Assembly (NCBI GenBank): GCA_900554275.1 | Contig: USGS01000088.1 | Span: 1 to 5,203, forward strand | Reading direction: 5' to 3' | DNA: 5,203 bases | DNA from: an uncultured Eubacteriales bacterium | GTDB taxonomy: Bacteria > Bacillota > Clostridia > Oscillospirales > Oscillospiraceae | In this document: in pieces, positions 1 through 5,203 of the stretch | How positions within the stretch are numbered: position 1 is the first letter of the stretch | How the letters are laid out: each line of letters begins with the position of its first letter | The notes under the pieces: generated by a model | The model's input: only the letters and a program-made list of their open reading frames with translations | The model's database searches: none | What the model was told of the DNA's origin: nothing | Made by a program: the position numbers and the translations under genes

Positions 1-9
1 AAAATTTGT

Positions 10-37
10 TTGACTTCTGTGCAGGATATGGTAAGAT
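10..37 (+). promoter_or_regulatory. Putative sigma-A promoter of the ygeY-ygeW operon, with extended -10
   Basis: TTGACT (10-15) matches five of six -35 consensus bases. After a 16-nt spacer comes TAAGAT (32-37), a four-of-six -10 box. It is directly preceded by TGG (29-31), which supplies the TGn of an extended -10 element and could compensate for the weak hexamer. Transcription would begin near 44-45 and give a leader of about 65 nt before the ATG at 112. No gene is visible between the window start and this element, so it could be the operon promoter, but an upstream promoter outside the window is equally possible. This is prediction from pattern only. Confidence 0.5.
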
Positions 38-48
38 AGGAGCAGAGA

Positions 49-80
49 ACCGCAGACTGCCTGCATATCCGCACTGCGGT
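49..80 (+). other. Leader hairpin upstream of ygeY
   Basis: ACCGCAG (49-55) and CTGCGGT (74-80) form a perfect 7-bp inverted repeat around an 18-nt loop. It lies between the putative transcription start and the ribosome binding site at 99-104. There is no T-run after it, so it is not an intrinsic terminator. It could be a small mRNA-stabilising structure, an operator half-site pair, or chance. I recognise no riboswitch family here. Confidence 0.3.
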
Positions 81-98
81 ACGGAATGAATAGATAAT

Positions 99-104
99 GG
101 AGGG
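99..104 (+). promoter_or_regulatory. Ribosome binding site of the ygeY ATG at 112
   Basis: GGAGGG lies 7 nt before the ATG at 112, an ideal spacing. This site matters because it marks 112, not 160, as the ancestral start of ygeY. The Met at 160 has only a GAGGG (142-146) at 13 nt, which is poorly placed. Confidence 0.75.
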
Positions 105-111
105 TACCACG

Positions 112-150
112 ATGGATTTTGAAGCAATCAAACGTGCGGCCGAGGGCTAG
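112..150 (+). pseudogene. ygeY: N-terminal fragment of ygeY ended by an in-frame amber codon
   Basis: From the ATG at 112 the frame reads MDFEAIKRAAEG and then TAG at 148-150. The same frame continues without a break as RADMSRFLRDMIAIPSES and on to the stop at 1507-1509. The well-placed GGAGGG and the family-like N-terminus show that this is the original start of ygeY. YgeY homologues that I recall carry an aromatic residue at this point (for example a DYQADM-type sequence in the E. coli protein), so TAG probably replaces a tyrosine TAC/TAT codon by one base. Ribosomes ending here could reinitiate at the ATG at 160, only 9 nt after the stop. A sequencing error, a true nonsense mutation, or amber suppression are all possible. 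Confidence 0.7.
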
Positions 151-159
151 CGTGCCGAC

Positions 160-1509
160 ATGAGCCGTTTCCTGCGGGACATGATCGCCATCCCCTCGGA
201 ATCCTGCCAGGAAGAGGGCGTCGTCCGCCGCATCGCCCAGGAAATGGAAAGCCTGGGGTATGACAAGGTGGAGTTCGACAAGCTGGGCAACGTCATTGGC
301 TGGATGGGTACCGGCGACAAGATCATCGCCCTGGATTCCCACATTGACACCGTGGGCATCGGCAACATCGAGAACTGGGAAGCCGACCCCTATCAGGGCT
401 ATGAGACCGACGAGGTCATCTATGGCCGGGGCGGCTCCGACCAGGAGGGCGGCATGGCCGCCGCCACCTATGGCGCCAGGATCATGAAGGATCTGGACCT
501 GATTCCCCAGGGCTACAGGATCATGGTGGTGGGCTCCGTTCAGGAGGAGGACTGCGACGGTATGTGCTGGCAGTCCATCGTCAATGAATATTTCAACGGT
601 CCCGAGGACGCCCGGAACCAGGTGGAGTTCGTCATCTCCACCGAGCCCACCGACGGCGGCATCTATCGCGGCCATCGCGGCCGGATGGAGATCCGCGTGG
701 ATATGCACGGCGTGTCCTGCCACGGCTCCGCTCCCGAGCGCGGCGACAACGCCATCCACAAGATGGCCGAGGTGCTGCTGAACATCCGCGACCTCAACGA
801 GAATCCCGCCGACGGCTCCACCGAGATCAACGGCCTGGTGAAGATGCTGGATCCCAAGTTCAACCCCGAGCACTATGAGGACGCCCGCTTCCTGGGCCGG
901 GGCACCTGCACCACCAGCCAGATCTTCTACACCTCTCCCTCCCGCTGCGCCGTGGCCGACTCCTGTGCCATCTCCATCGACCGCCGCATGACCGCCGGCG
1001 AGACCTACAAGTCCTGCCTGAAGGAGATCGAGGACCTGCCCGCCTGCAAGAAGTACGCCAAGGACGTGAAGGTCTCCATGTATATGTACGACCGCCCCGC
1101 ATGGACCGGCCACGTGTACGAGACCGAGTGCTTCTTCCCCACCTGGATCAACAAGGAGACCGCTCCCCACGTCCAGGCGCTGGTGGACGCGCACCACAAC
1201 CTGTGGGGCGACAAGCGCCTGATGCCCACCGAGCTGGCTGCTTCCAAGCGCGAGGGACGTCCTCTGACCGACAAGTGGACCTTCTCCACCAACGGCGTGT
1301 CCATCCAGGGCCGCTACGGCATCCCCTGCGTGGGCTTCGGTCCTGGCGCGGAGTCTCAGGCTCACGCTCCCAACGAAGTGACCTTTAAGCAGGATCTGGT
1401 GACCTGCGCCGCCCTGTACGCCGCCGTTCCCGGCCTGTATAAGCCCGAGAACAAGGACGGCTCTGCCACCAGCTTCCGGCAGGAGCTGACCGGCAACGAC
1501 ATCAAGTAA
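160..1509 (+). CDS. ygeY: YgeY family M20 metallohydrolase (selenium-metabolism linked)
   Basis: Cytoplasmic dizinc hydrolase of the M20/ArgE/DapE superfamily, YgeY subfamily. The subfamily occurs with selenium-dependent molybdenum hydroxylase genes and has been linked to anaerobic purine/urate breakdown; its exact substrate is not certain. Numbering from Met160 (449 aa), the metal-centre motifs are complete: DSHID at 59-63 (H61, with D63), GRGGSDQEGG at 89-98 (D94, bridging ligand), QEED at 128-131 (catalytic and metal-binding Glu pair), STEPTDG at 160-166 (E162), SCHGSAPERGDNA at 186-198 in the dimerisation domain, and the C-terminal GPGAESQAHAPNE at 394-406 (H402). Segments around 212-247 and 350-371 appear longer than in the E. 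coli protein as I remember it. The ATG at 160 is given only because an amber codon at 148-150 interrupts the better start at 112; from 112 the gene would be 466 codons counting the TAG. The catalytic core is intact, so a shortened protein might still work if translated. ygeW follows after 38 nt with no terminator, indicating one operon. Confidence 0.88.
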   Translation: MSRFLRDMIAIPSESCQEEGVVRRIAQEMESLGYDKVEFDKLGNVIGWMGTGDKIIALDSHIDTVGIGNIENWEADPYQGYETDEVIYGRGGSDQEGGMAAATYGARIMKDLDLIPQGYRIMVVGSVQEEDCDGMCWQSIVNEYFNGPEDARNQVEFVISTEPTDGGIYRGHRGRMEIRVDMHGVSCHGSAPERGDNAIHKMAEVLLNIRDLNENPADGSTEINGLVKMLDPKFNPEHYEDARFLGRGTCTTSQIFYTSPSRCAVADSCAISIDRRMTAGETYKSCLKEIEDLPACKKYAKDVKVSMYMYDRPAWTGHVYETECFFPTWINKETAPHVQALVDAHHNLWGDKRLMPTELAASKREGRPLTDKWTFSTNGVSIQGRYGIPCVGFGPGAESQAHAPNEVTFKQDLVTCAALYAAVPGLYKPENKDGSATSFRQELTGNDIK

Positions 1510-1547
1510 CATCATTCAATAACAATAAATAATAAGGAGAAAGAAAA

Positions 1548-2741
1548 ATGAGCAAGACTGTTGAACTGGCACGCCATCTGTCCACCCTGAACATCAACAA
1601 CATGTACAAGACCGATTTCTATTGGACTTGGGACAAGACCGATGACGAGATCGACGCCATCTTCACCGTGGCCGACGCCCTGCGCGACCTGCGTGAGCGC
1701 AACAAGAGCACCCGCGTGTTCGATTCCGGCCTGGGCATCTCCATCTTCCGCGACAACTCCACCCGTACCCGCTTCTCCTTCGCCTCCGCCTGCAACCTGC
1801 TGGGCCTGGAGGTGCAGGATCTGGACGAGAAGAAGTCCCAGATCGCCCACGGCGAGACCGTCCGCGAGACCGCGAACATGGTGTCCTTCATGGCCGATGT
1901 CATCGGTATCCGCGACGATATGTTCATCGGCGAGGGCCACAAGTATCAGAAGACCTTCATGGACGCCGTGAAGGAGGGCTATCGTGACAACATTCTGGAG
2001 CAGCAGCCCACGCTGGTCAACCTGCAGTGCGACGTGGATCACCCCACCCAGTGCATGGCCGATATGCTGCACGTCATCCACTACTTCGGCGGCGTGGAGA
2101 ACCTGAAGGGCAAGAAGGTCGCTATGACCTGGGCCTATTCTCCCTCCTACGGCAAGCCCCTGTCCGTGCCTCAGGGCGTCATCGGTCTGTTCACCCGCTT
2201 CGGCATGGACGTGACCCTGGCCCATCCCGAGGGATACGACGTTATGCCCGAGGTGGAAGAGGTCGCCCGCAAGAACTGCGAGAAGTACGGCTCCAAGTTC
2301 CACAAGACCAATGACATGAAGGAAGCCTTCAAGGATGCCGACATCGTGTATCCCAAGTCCTGGGCCTCCTATGCCGCTATGGAAGAGCGCACCAAGCTGT
2401 ACGCCGCCGGTGACAAGGCCGGTATCGACGCTCTGGAGCAGAAGCTGCTGGCACAGAACGCCGAGCACAAGGATTGGGCCTGCACTGAGGACATGATGAA
2501 GCTGACCAAGGACGGCAAGGCTCTGTACCTGCACTGCCTGCCCGCCGACATCACCGGCGTCTCCTGCGAGGAGGGCGAGGTGGACGCTTCCGTGTTCGAT
2601 CGCTATCTGGTGCCTCTGTACAAGCAGGCTTCCTACAAGCCCTACATCATCGCCGCCATGATCTTCATGGCCCAGGTGAAGGACCCCGTCAAGGCTCTGA
2701 TGGAGATGGACGAGACCAAGGACACCCGCCGGATCTTCTAA
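1548..2741 (+). CDS. ygeW: Knotted carbamoyltransferase YgeW
   Basis: Cytoplasmic member of the aspartate/ornithine carbamoyltransferase superfamily, 397 aa, the expected length for YgeW. Visible motifs are the carbamoyl-phosphate loop STRTR at 71-75, HPTQ at 165-168 in the hinge region, and HCLP at 329-332, which contributes to the active site. The insert between the STRTR loop and HPTQ, including DEKKSQIAHGETVRETANM (93-111), matches the YgeW subgroup rather than ArgF or PyrB. YgeW proteins have a trefoil-knotted fold, and their natural acceptor is not settled to my knowledge. Beside carbamate kinase, the enzyme probably runs toward carbamoyl phosphate, splitting a ureido or carbamoylated catabolite. 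The start is firm: AAGGAGA (1534-1540) sits 7 nt before the ATG. Translation ends at a tandem in-frame TAA-TAG-TAA (2739-2747). A terminator-like hairpin follows at 2776-2812. Confidence 0.93.
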   Translation: MSKTVELARHLSTLNINNMYKTDFYWTWDKTDDEIDAIFTVADALRDLRERNKSTRVFDSGLGISIFRDNSTRTRFSFASACNLLGLEVQDLDEKKSQIAHGETVRETANMVSFMADVIGIRDDMFIGEGHKYQKTFMDAVKEGYRDNILEQQPTLVNLQCDVDHPTQCMADMLHVIHYFGGVENLKGKKVAMTWAYSPSYGKPLSVPQGVIGLFTRFGMDVTLAHPEGYDVMPEVEEVARKNCEKYGSKFHKTNDMKEAFKDADIVYPKSWASYAAMEERTKLYAAGDKAGIDALEQKLLAQNAEHKDWACTEDMMKLTKDGKALYLHCLPADITGVSCEEGEVDASVFDRYLVPLYKQASYKPYIIAAMIFMAQVKDPVKALMEMDETKDTRRIF

Positions 2742-2775
2742 TAGTAACAGATAGCAGAACCACACCACACATCCC

Positions 2776-2812
2776 GCAACAGCGGCGGCCGCGCCGCCGC
2801 TGTTGCCTTTTT
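2776..2812 (+). terminator. Intrinsic terminator or attenuator between ygeW and arcC
   Basis: A perfect 14-bp stem, GCAACAGCGGCGGC (2776-2789) with its exact complement at 2793-2806, closes a CGC triloop. It is followed by one C and five Ts (2808-2812). This has the full form of a Rho-independent terminator. The arcC ribosome binding site begins only about 18 nt later and I see no convincing promoter between, so the element probably acts as a partial terminator that lowers arcC expression, or as a 3' end for a ygeY-ygeW mRNA. Confidence 0.85.
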
Positions 2813-2841
2813 ATGACATTTCACTTTACGAGGTAATTACT

Positions 2842-3777
2842 ATGTCTAAACGTATCGTCATCGCCCTGGGCGGCAACGCTCTGGGCAACACCGCTGCCGA
2901 GCAGCTCCAGTTAGTCACCGAGACCGCCAAGTCCATCGTCGATCTGATCGCCGCCGGCAACGAGGTGGTGGTGGCCCACGGCAACGGCCCGCAGGTGGGC
3001 ATGATCAACCTGGGTCTGAGCACCGCCGCCGAGGCCAAGGCCATCAAGGCCGATATGCCGTTCCCCGAGTGCGGCGCTATGTCCGAGGGCTACATCGGCT
3101 ACCACCTGCAGCAGGCCATCGGCAACGAGCTGATGAGCCGCGGCATGGACAAGCCCGTGGCCACCATCGTCACCCAGACCGTTGTTTCCAAGGACGATCC
3201 CGCCTTCCAGAACCCCACCAAGCCCGTGGGCGCGTTCTATGACAAGGAGACCGCCGACCGCATCGCCGCTGAGAAGGGCTACACCATGGTGGAGGACGCC
3301 GGCCGCGGCTACCGTCAGGTCGTCCCCTCCCCCAAGCCCTTTGACATCGTGGAGAAGGCCTCCATCAAGGCGCTGGTGGACGCCGGCCATGTGGTCATCG
3401 CCGTGGGCGGCGGCGGCATCCCCGTGGTGCTGGAGAACGGCAAGCTGTCCGGCACGCCCGCTGTGATCGACAAGGACTTCGGCAGTGAGCTGCTGGCCGA
3501 GCTGCTGGACGCCGATATGCTCATCATCCTCACGGCCGTGGAGAAGGTGGCCATCAACTTCAACAAGCCCGACCAGAAGGGCCTGGATGATCTGACCCCC
3601 GCCGAGGCGTACAAGTACATGGAGGAGAACCAGTTCGCCAAGGGCTCTATGCTGCCCAAGGTCCAGGCCGCCGTCAAGTTCGCCGAGTCCAAGGCCGGCC
3701 GCACCGCCCTCATTACCTTGCTCGAAAAGGCCAAAGACGGTATCGAGGGCAAGACAGGTACGAGAGTGCATCAGTAA
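2842..3777 (+). CDS. arcC: Carbamate kinase
   Basis: Cytoplasmic amino-acid-kinase-fold enzyme that converts carbamoyl phosphate and ADP to ATP and carbamate, the latter breaking down to ammonia and CO2. The 311-aa length is normal. Motifs in order: ALGGNALG at 8-15 (phosphate-binding loop), VVAHGNGPQVG at 43-53, VVPSPKP at 160-166, AVGGGGIPV at 187-195, DKDFGSELLAELLDADMLI at 210-228 (nucleotide and metal site), KGSMLPKVQAA at 267-277, and a C-terminal GTRVHQ. The ATG at 2842 is chosen because GAGG (2830-2833) lies 8 nt upstream and the homologous N-terminus begins MSKRIVIALGG. A longer in-frame reading from a TTG at 2803 would start inside the terminator hairpin. It should supply ATP from carbamoyl phosphate released by YgeW. 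The classical arginine deiminase partners arcA and arcB are not seen in this window, which favours the purine/ureide setting. A strong terminator follows. Confidence 0.96.
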   Translation: MSKRIVIALGGNALGNTAAEQLQLVTETAKSIVDLIAAGNEVVVAHGNGPQVGMINLGLSTAAEAKAIKADMPFPECGAMSEGYIGYHLQQAIGNELMSRGMDKPVATIVTQTVVSKDDPAFQNPTKPVGAFYDKETADRIAAEKGYTMVEDAGRGYRQVVPSPKPFDIVEKASIKALVDAGHVVIAVGGGGIPVVLENGKLSGTPAVIDKDFGSELLAELLDADMLIILTAVEKVAINFNKPDQKGLDDLTPAEAYKYMEENQFAKGSMLPKVQAAVKFAESKAGRTALITLLEKAKDGIEGKTGTRVHQ

Positions 3778-3809
3778 TTGTTCTTTTTACCTTACGTATA
3801 TGATTTTTC

Positions 3810-3847
3810 AAGCACAGCCTGCGGCAGCGCCACAGGCTGTGCTTTTT
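3810..3847 (+). terminator. Intrinsic terminator after arcC
   Basis: AAGCACAGCCTG (3810-3821) pairs perfectly with CAGGCTGTGCTT (3833-3844). The 11-nt loop contains a further GGC/GCC pairing (3823-3825 with 3829-3831), so the hairpin is almost fully closed. The descending arm runs into a T-tract (3843-3847). It lies 33 nt after the arcC stop and separates the catabolic genes from the lipoprotein gene. Confidence 0.9.
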
Positions 3848-3995
3848 CCTGCCGCCAGCAAAACCCCATCTTCTTTCTCCCATTTGAAACTGCTATTTCG
3901 CGGGCATATTTTCTGCTAAATGCCGTATATTACACAAATCTTGCAAAGTTATTTTGTACGCCGCAAAGAAAATCTGCCGTAATTCACATTTTCTG
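3848..3995. other. AT-rich spacer, upstream part of the lipoprotein regulatory region
   Basis: This is the first part of the gene-free stretch between arcC and the lipoprotein gene (3778-4138, 361 nt). It is clearly more AT-rich than the genes and contains no credible coding frame. A weak promoter-like pair is present (TTGAAA 3884-3889, 17-nt spacer, TATTTT 3907-3912), but it is much poorer than the promoter at 3996-4024. AATTCAC at 3981-3987 recurs at 4000-4006 across the -35 box. I recognise no RNA gene here. Confidence 0.5.
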
Positions 3996-4024
3996 TTGAA
4001 ATTCACGACGATTGCCTGTATAAT
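3996..4024 (+). promoter_or_regulatory. Strong sigma-A promoter of the BMP lipoprotein gene
   Basis: TTGAAA (3996-4001, five of six matches) is separated by exactly 17 nt from a perfect TATAAT (4019-4024). Transcription should start near 4031 and leave a leader of roughly 108 nt. A near-consensus promoter together with an AAGGAGG site suggests strong expression, as expected for a substrate-binding lipoprotein. Confidence 0.85.
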
Positions 4025-4053
4025 ACCCTTGTCCTCGCACAAAGAGTGAATAC

Positions 4054-4067
4054 CGGGCGCAGGCCCG
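4054..4067 (+). other. Small GC hairpin in the lipoprotein leader
   Basis: CGGGC (4054-4058) and GCCCG (4063-4067) form a 5-bp stem with a GCAG tetraloop inside the predicted leader. No T-run follows directly, so it is not a terminator by itself. It precedes the larger paired repeat at 4071-4113. Confidence 0.4.
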
Positions 4068-4070
4068 TTG

Positions 4071-4113
4071 TTCAGATGTACGTCGAAATTTTCCTTTCTT
4101 TCAGACGTGCGTC
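4071..4113 (+). repeat. Paired near-palindromic repeats in the lipoprotein leader
   Basis: TTCAGATGTACGTC (4071-4084) and TTCAGACGTGCGTC (4100-4113) match at 12 of 14 bases, 29 nt apart. The last ten bases of each copy differ by one base from the perfect palindrome GACGTACGTC. Because of this symmetry the two copies can also pair with each other in RNA as a continuous 10-bp stem (4075-4084 with 4104-4113, including two G-U pairs) around a 19-nt loop. They could be a double operator downstream of the promoter or a leader hairpin just before the ribosome binding site. No regulator can be named. Confidence 0.6.
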
Positions 4114-4122
4114 ACATATTTT

Positions 4123-4130
4123 AAGGAGGA
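4123..4130 (+). promoter_or_regulatory. Strong ribosome binding site of the lipoprotein gene, with possible pairing partner upstream
   Basis: AAGGAGGA lies 8 nt before the ATG at 4139 and is close to the full anti-16S complement, so it fixes the start. The segment GGAGGAAAA (4125-4133) can pair with TTTTCCTTT (4089-4097) in the loop of the upstream repeat hairpin: nine consecutive pairs including two G-U. This could sequester the site, although a pyrimidine tract can give such complementarity by chance. Confidence 0.75.
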
Positions 4131-4138
4131 AAACAAGA

Positions 4139-5203
4139 ATGAAAAAGTTCCTTGCAATGCTGCTTGCACTGGTCATGGCGCTGAGCCTGGTGGCCTGCGG
4201 CAAGACCGAGAACCCCCCGACGGGTGACGACGGCAACAAAGACGCCGATCCTACCGCCAAGGTCAAGGTGGGCTTCATCACCCTGCACGATGAGAACTCC
4301 ACCTATGACAAGAACTTCATCGACGCCGCCAAGGAAGCCATCGCCAACCTGGGTCTGACCGATGCCGACTACATCCTCAAGACCAACGTTCCCGAGGGCC
4401 AGGAGTGCTATGAGGCCGCTGTCGATATGGTCGACAAGGGCTGCAACATCATCTTCGCCGACAGCTTCGGTCATGAGCCTTTCATGATCCAGGCCGCTCA
4501 GGAGTATCCCAATGTTCAGTTCTGCCACAGCACCGGCACCCGCGCTCACACCGAGGGCCTGGCCAACTACCACAACGCTTTCGCCTCCATCTATGAGGGC
4601 CGCTACCTGGCCGGTATCGCTGCCGGTCTGAAGCTGAACGAGATGATCGACGCCGGTAAGTTCTCCGCCGACGAGGCTATGGTGGGCTATGTTGGCGCTT
4701 ACACCTACGCCGAAGTGGTTTCCGGCTACACCTCCTTCTTCCTGGGCGTTCGCTCTGTCTGCCCCACTGCTACCATGAAGGTCACCTTCACCGGCAGCTG
4801 GTATGACGAGGCTCTGGAGAAGGAAGGCGCTCAGAAGCTGATCGACATGGGCTGCAAGCTCATCAGCCAGCACGCTGACTCCATGGGTGCTCCTACCGCC
4901 TGCGAGAACGCCGGCATCCCCAACGTCTCCTACAACGGCTCCACCGGGAAGGCCTGCCCCAACACCTACATCATCTCCTCCCGCATCAACTGGGCTCCCT
5001 ACTATGAGTATGCCATCAAGGCTGTCATGGACGGCACTACGATCGACACCGACTGGACCGGCACCCTGGCCACCGGCTCCGTCGTCCTGAGCGACGTGAA
5101 CGAGGCCGCCGCAGATCCCGGCGGCGGCCGGACCATTAAAACCGCCAAGGCCGAGCACGAGGCCCGCACCCTGCACGTCTTCGCCGTCTCCACCTTCACC
5201 CTC
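4139..5203 (+). CDS. BMP/PnrA family substrate-binding lipoprotein (3' end outside window)
   Basis: Membrane-anchored solute receptor of an ABC importer, BMP (PnrA-like) family; the frame is open to the window edge with 355 residues visible and no stop. The N-terminus is a lipoprotein signal peptide: MKKF, a hydrophobic core, then the lipobox LVAC with lipidated Cys20. A polar linker (about 21-41) leads into the periplasmic-binding-protein type 1 fold beginning KVKVGFITLHDENSTYDK (41-58). Family features include DKGCNIIFADSFGHE (99-113), ASIYEGRYLAGIAAG (149-163), GYVGAYTYAEVVSGYTSFFLG (183-203), GSWYDE (219-224) and LISQHADSMGAP (241-252). BMP proteins generally bind nucleosides or similar ligands, which suits import of a purine-related substrate for the upstream catabolic genes; that link is inference. 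It has its own strong promoter and follows the arcC terminator, so it is a separate unit, and permease/ATPase genes would be expected beyond the edge. Residues 328-355 look less family-like than the rest, though the LHVF...STFT pattern is retained. Confidence 0.9.
   Translation, partial: MKKFLAMLLALVMALSLVACGKTENPPTGDDGNKDADPTAKVKVGFITLHDENSTYDKNFIDAAKEAIANLGLTDADYILKTNVPEGQECYEAAVDMVDKGCNIIFADSFGHEPFMIQAAQEYPNVQFCHSTGTRAHTEGLANYHNAFASIYEGRYLAGIAAGLKLNEMIDAGKFSADEAMVGYVGAYTYAEVVSGYTSFFLGVRSVCPTATMKVTFTGSWYDEALEKEGAQKLIDMGCKLISQHADSMGAPTACENAGIPNVSYNGSTGKACPNTYIISSRINWAPYYEYAIKAVMDGTTIDTDWTGTLATGSVVLSDVNEAAADPGGGRTIKTAKAEHEARTLHVFAVSTFTL

Noticed and set aside
148..150. TAG in ygeY read as pyrrolysine
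   Set aside because: No downstream element or pyl gene is visible. The position is a non-catalytic N-terminal helix residue, probably tyrosine in homologues, so a mutation or sequence error is simpler.
1512..2768. Long open frame on the - strand opposite ygeW (418 aa)
   Set aside because: It mirrors ygeW, whose G/C-ending codons remove stops from the complementary frame. The translation is low-complexity, rich in Gly, Val, Leu and His, and resembles no family, while ygeW itself is unmistakable.
2803..2841. Upstream TTG start for carbamate kinase adding 13 residues
   Set aside because: The TTG is within the descending arm of the terminator hairpin and has no ribosome binding site. The ATG at 2842 has GAGG at 8 nt and matches the family N-terminus.
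2911..3771. Open frame on the - strand opposite arcC (286 aa)
   Set aside because: Same codon-bias shadow; the arcC motifs on the + strand account for the sequence.
3884..3912. Second promoter in the arcC-lipoprotein spacer (TTGAAA, 17 nt, TATTTT)
   Set aside because: The -10 matches only four of six bases in an AT-rich region where such pairs are common, and a far better promoter lies at 3996-4024.
3778..3999. 73-codon frame after arcC
   Set aside because: It would start at a TTG right after the arcC stop without a ribosome binding site, runs through the arcC terminator, and has no recognisable protein features.
4121..5176. Open frame on the - strand opposite the BMP lipoprotein (351 aa)
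   Set aside because: Shadow of the lipoprotein gene, which has a promoter, ribosome binding site, signal peptide and family motifs. The - strand frame has only low-complexity Gly/Val/Ala-rich sequence.

Overview
The window reads as a chromosomal fragment of an anaerobic, GC-rich Firmicute, most likely an Oscillospiraceae-type gut clostridium (Flavonifractor/Lawsonibacter/Oscillibacter kind). This is inferred from coding regions dominated by G/C-ending codons set against AT-rich spacers, strong AAGGAGG-type ribosome binding sites, sigma-A promoters, a typical clostridial lipoprotein signal peptide and the gene set itself. All genes lie on the + strand.

Layout. 1-111: a promoter-like element and a short leader with a hairpin. 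112-1509: ygeY, an M20-family metallohydrolase. Its natural start appears to be the ATG at 112, but codon 13 is an amber TAG (148-150), so as read the intact frame begins at the Met at 160. 1548-2741: ygeW, the 'knotted' carbamoyltransferase, 38 nt downstream with no terminator between. 2776-2812: a perfect 14-bp hairpin followed by five Ts. 2842-3777: arcC, carbamate kinase. 3810-3847: a second intrinsic terminator. 3848-4138: an AT-rich regulatory spacer with a near-consensus promoter and a structured leader. 4139 to the window edge: the first 355 residues of a BMP/PnrA-type substrate-binding lipoprotein.

How the genes fit together. YgeY, YgeW and carbamate kinase are members of the gene set associated with selenium-dependent molybdenum hydroxylases, which recent work on gut bacteria links to anaerobic purine/urate breakdown. 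The plausible reading is that a hydrolase and a carbamoyltransferase process ureido-type catabolites, carbamoyl phosphate is released, and carbamate kinase uses it to make ATP plus ammonia and CO2. BMP-family proteins typically bind nucleosides or related ligands for an ABC importer, so the lipoprotein could supply the substrate. The exact substrates of YgeY and YgeW cannot be read from the sequence.

Points deserving a second look are the amber codon near the start of ygeY, the terminator-like hairpin placed between ygeW and a promoterless arcC, and the leader of the lipoprotein gene, where two near-identical palindromes can also pair with each other as RNA around a loop complementary to the Shine-Dalgarno sequence. 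Nothing here looks like a mobile element, CRISPR array, or tRNA/rRNA gene.
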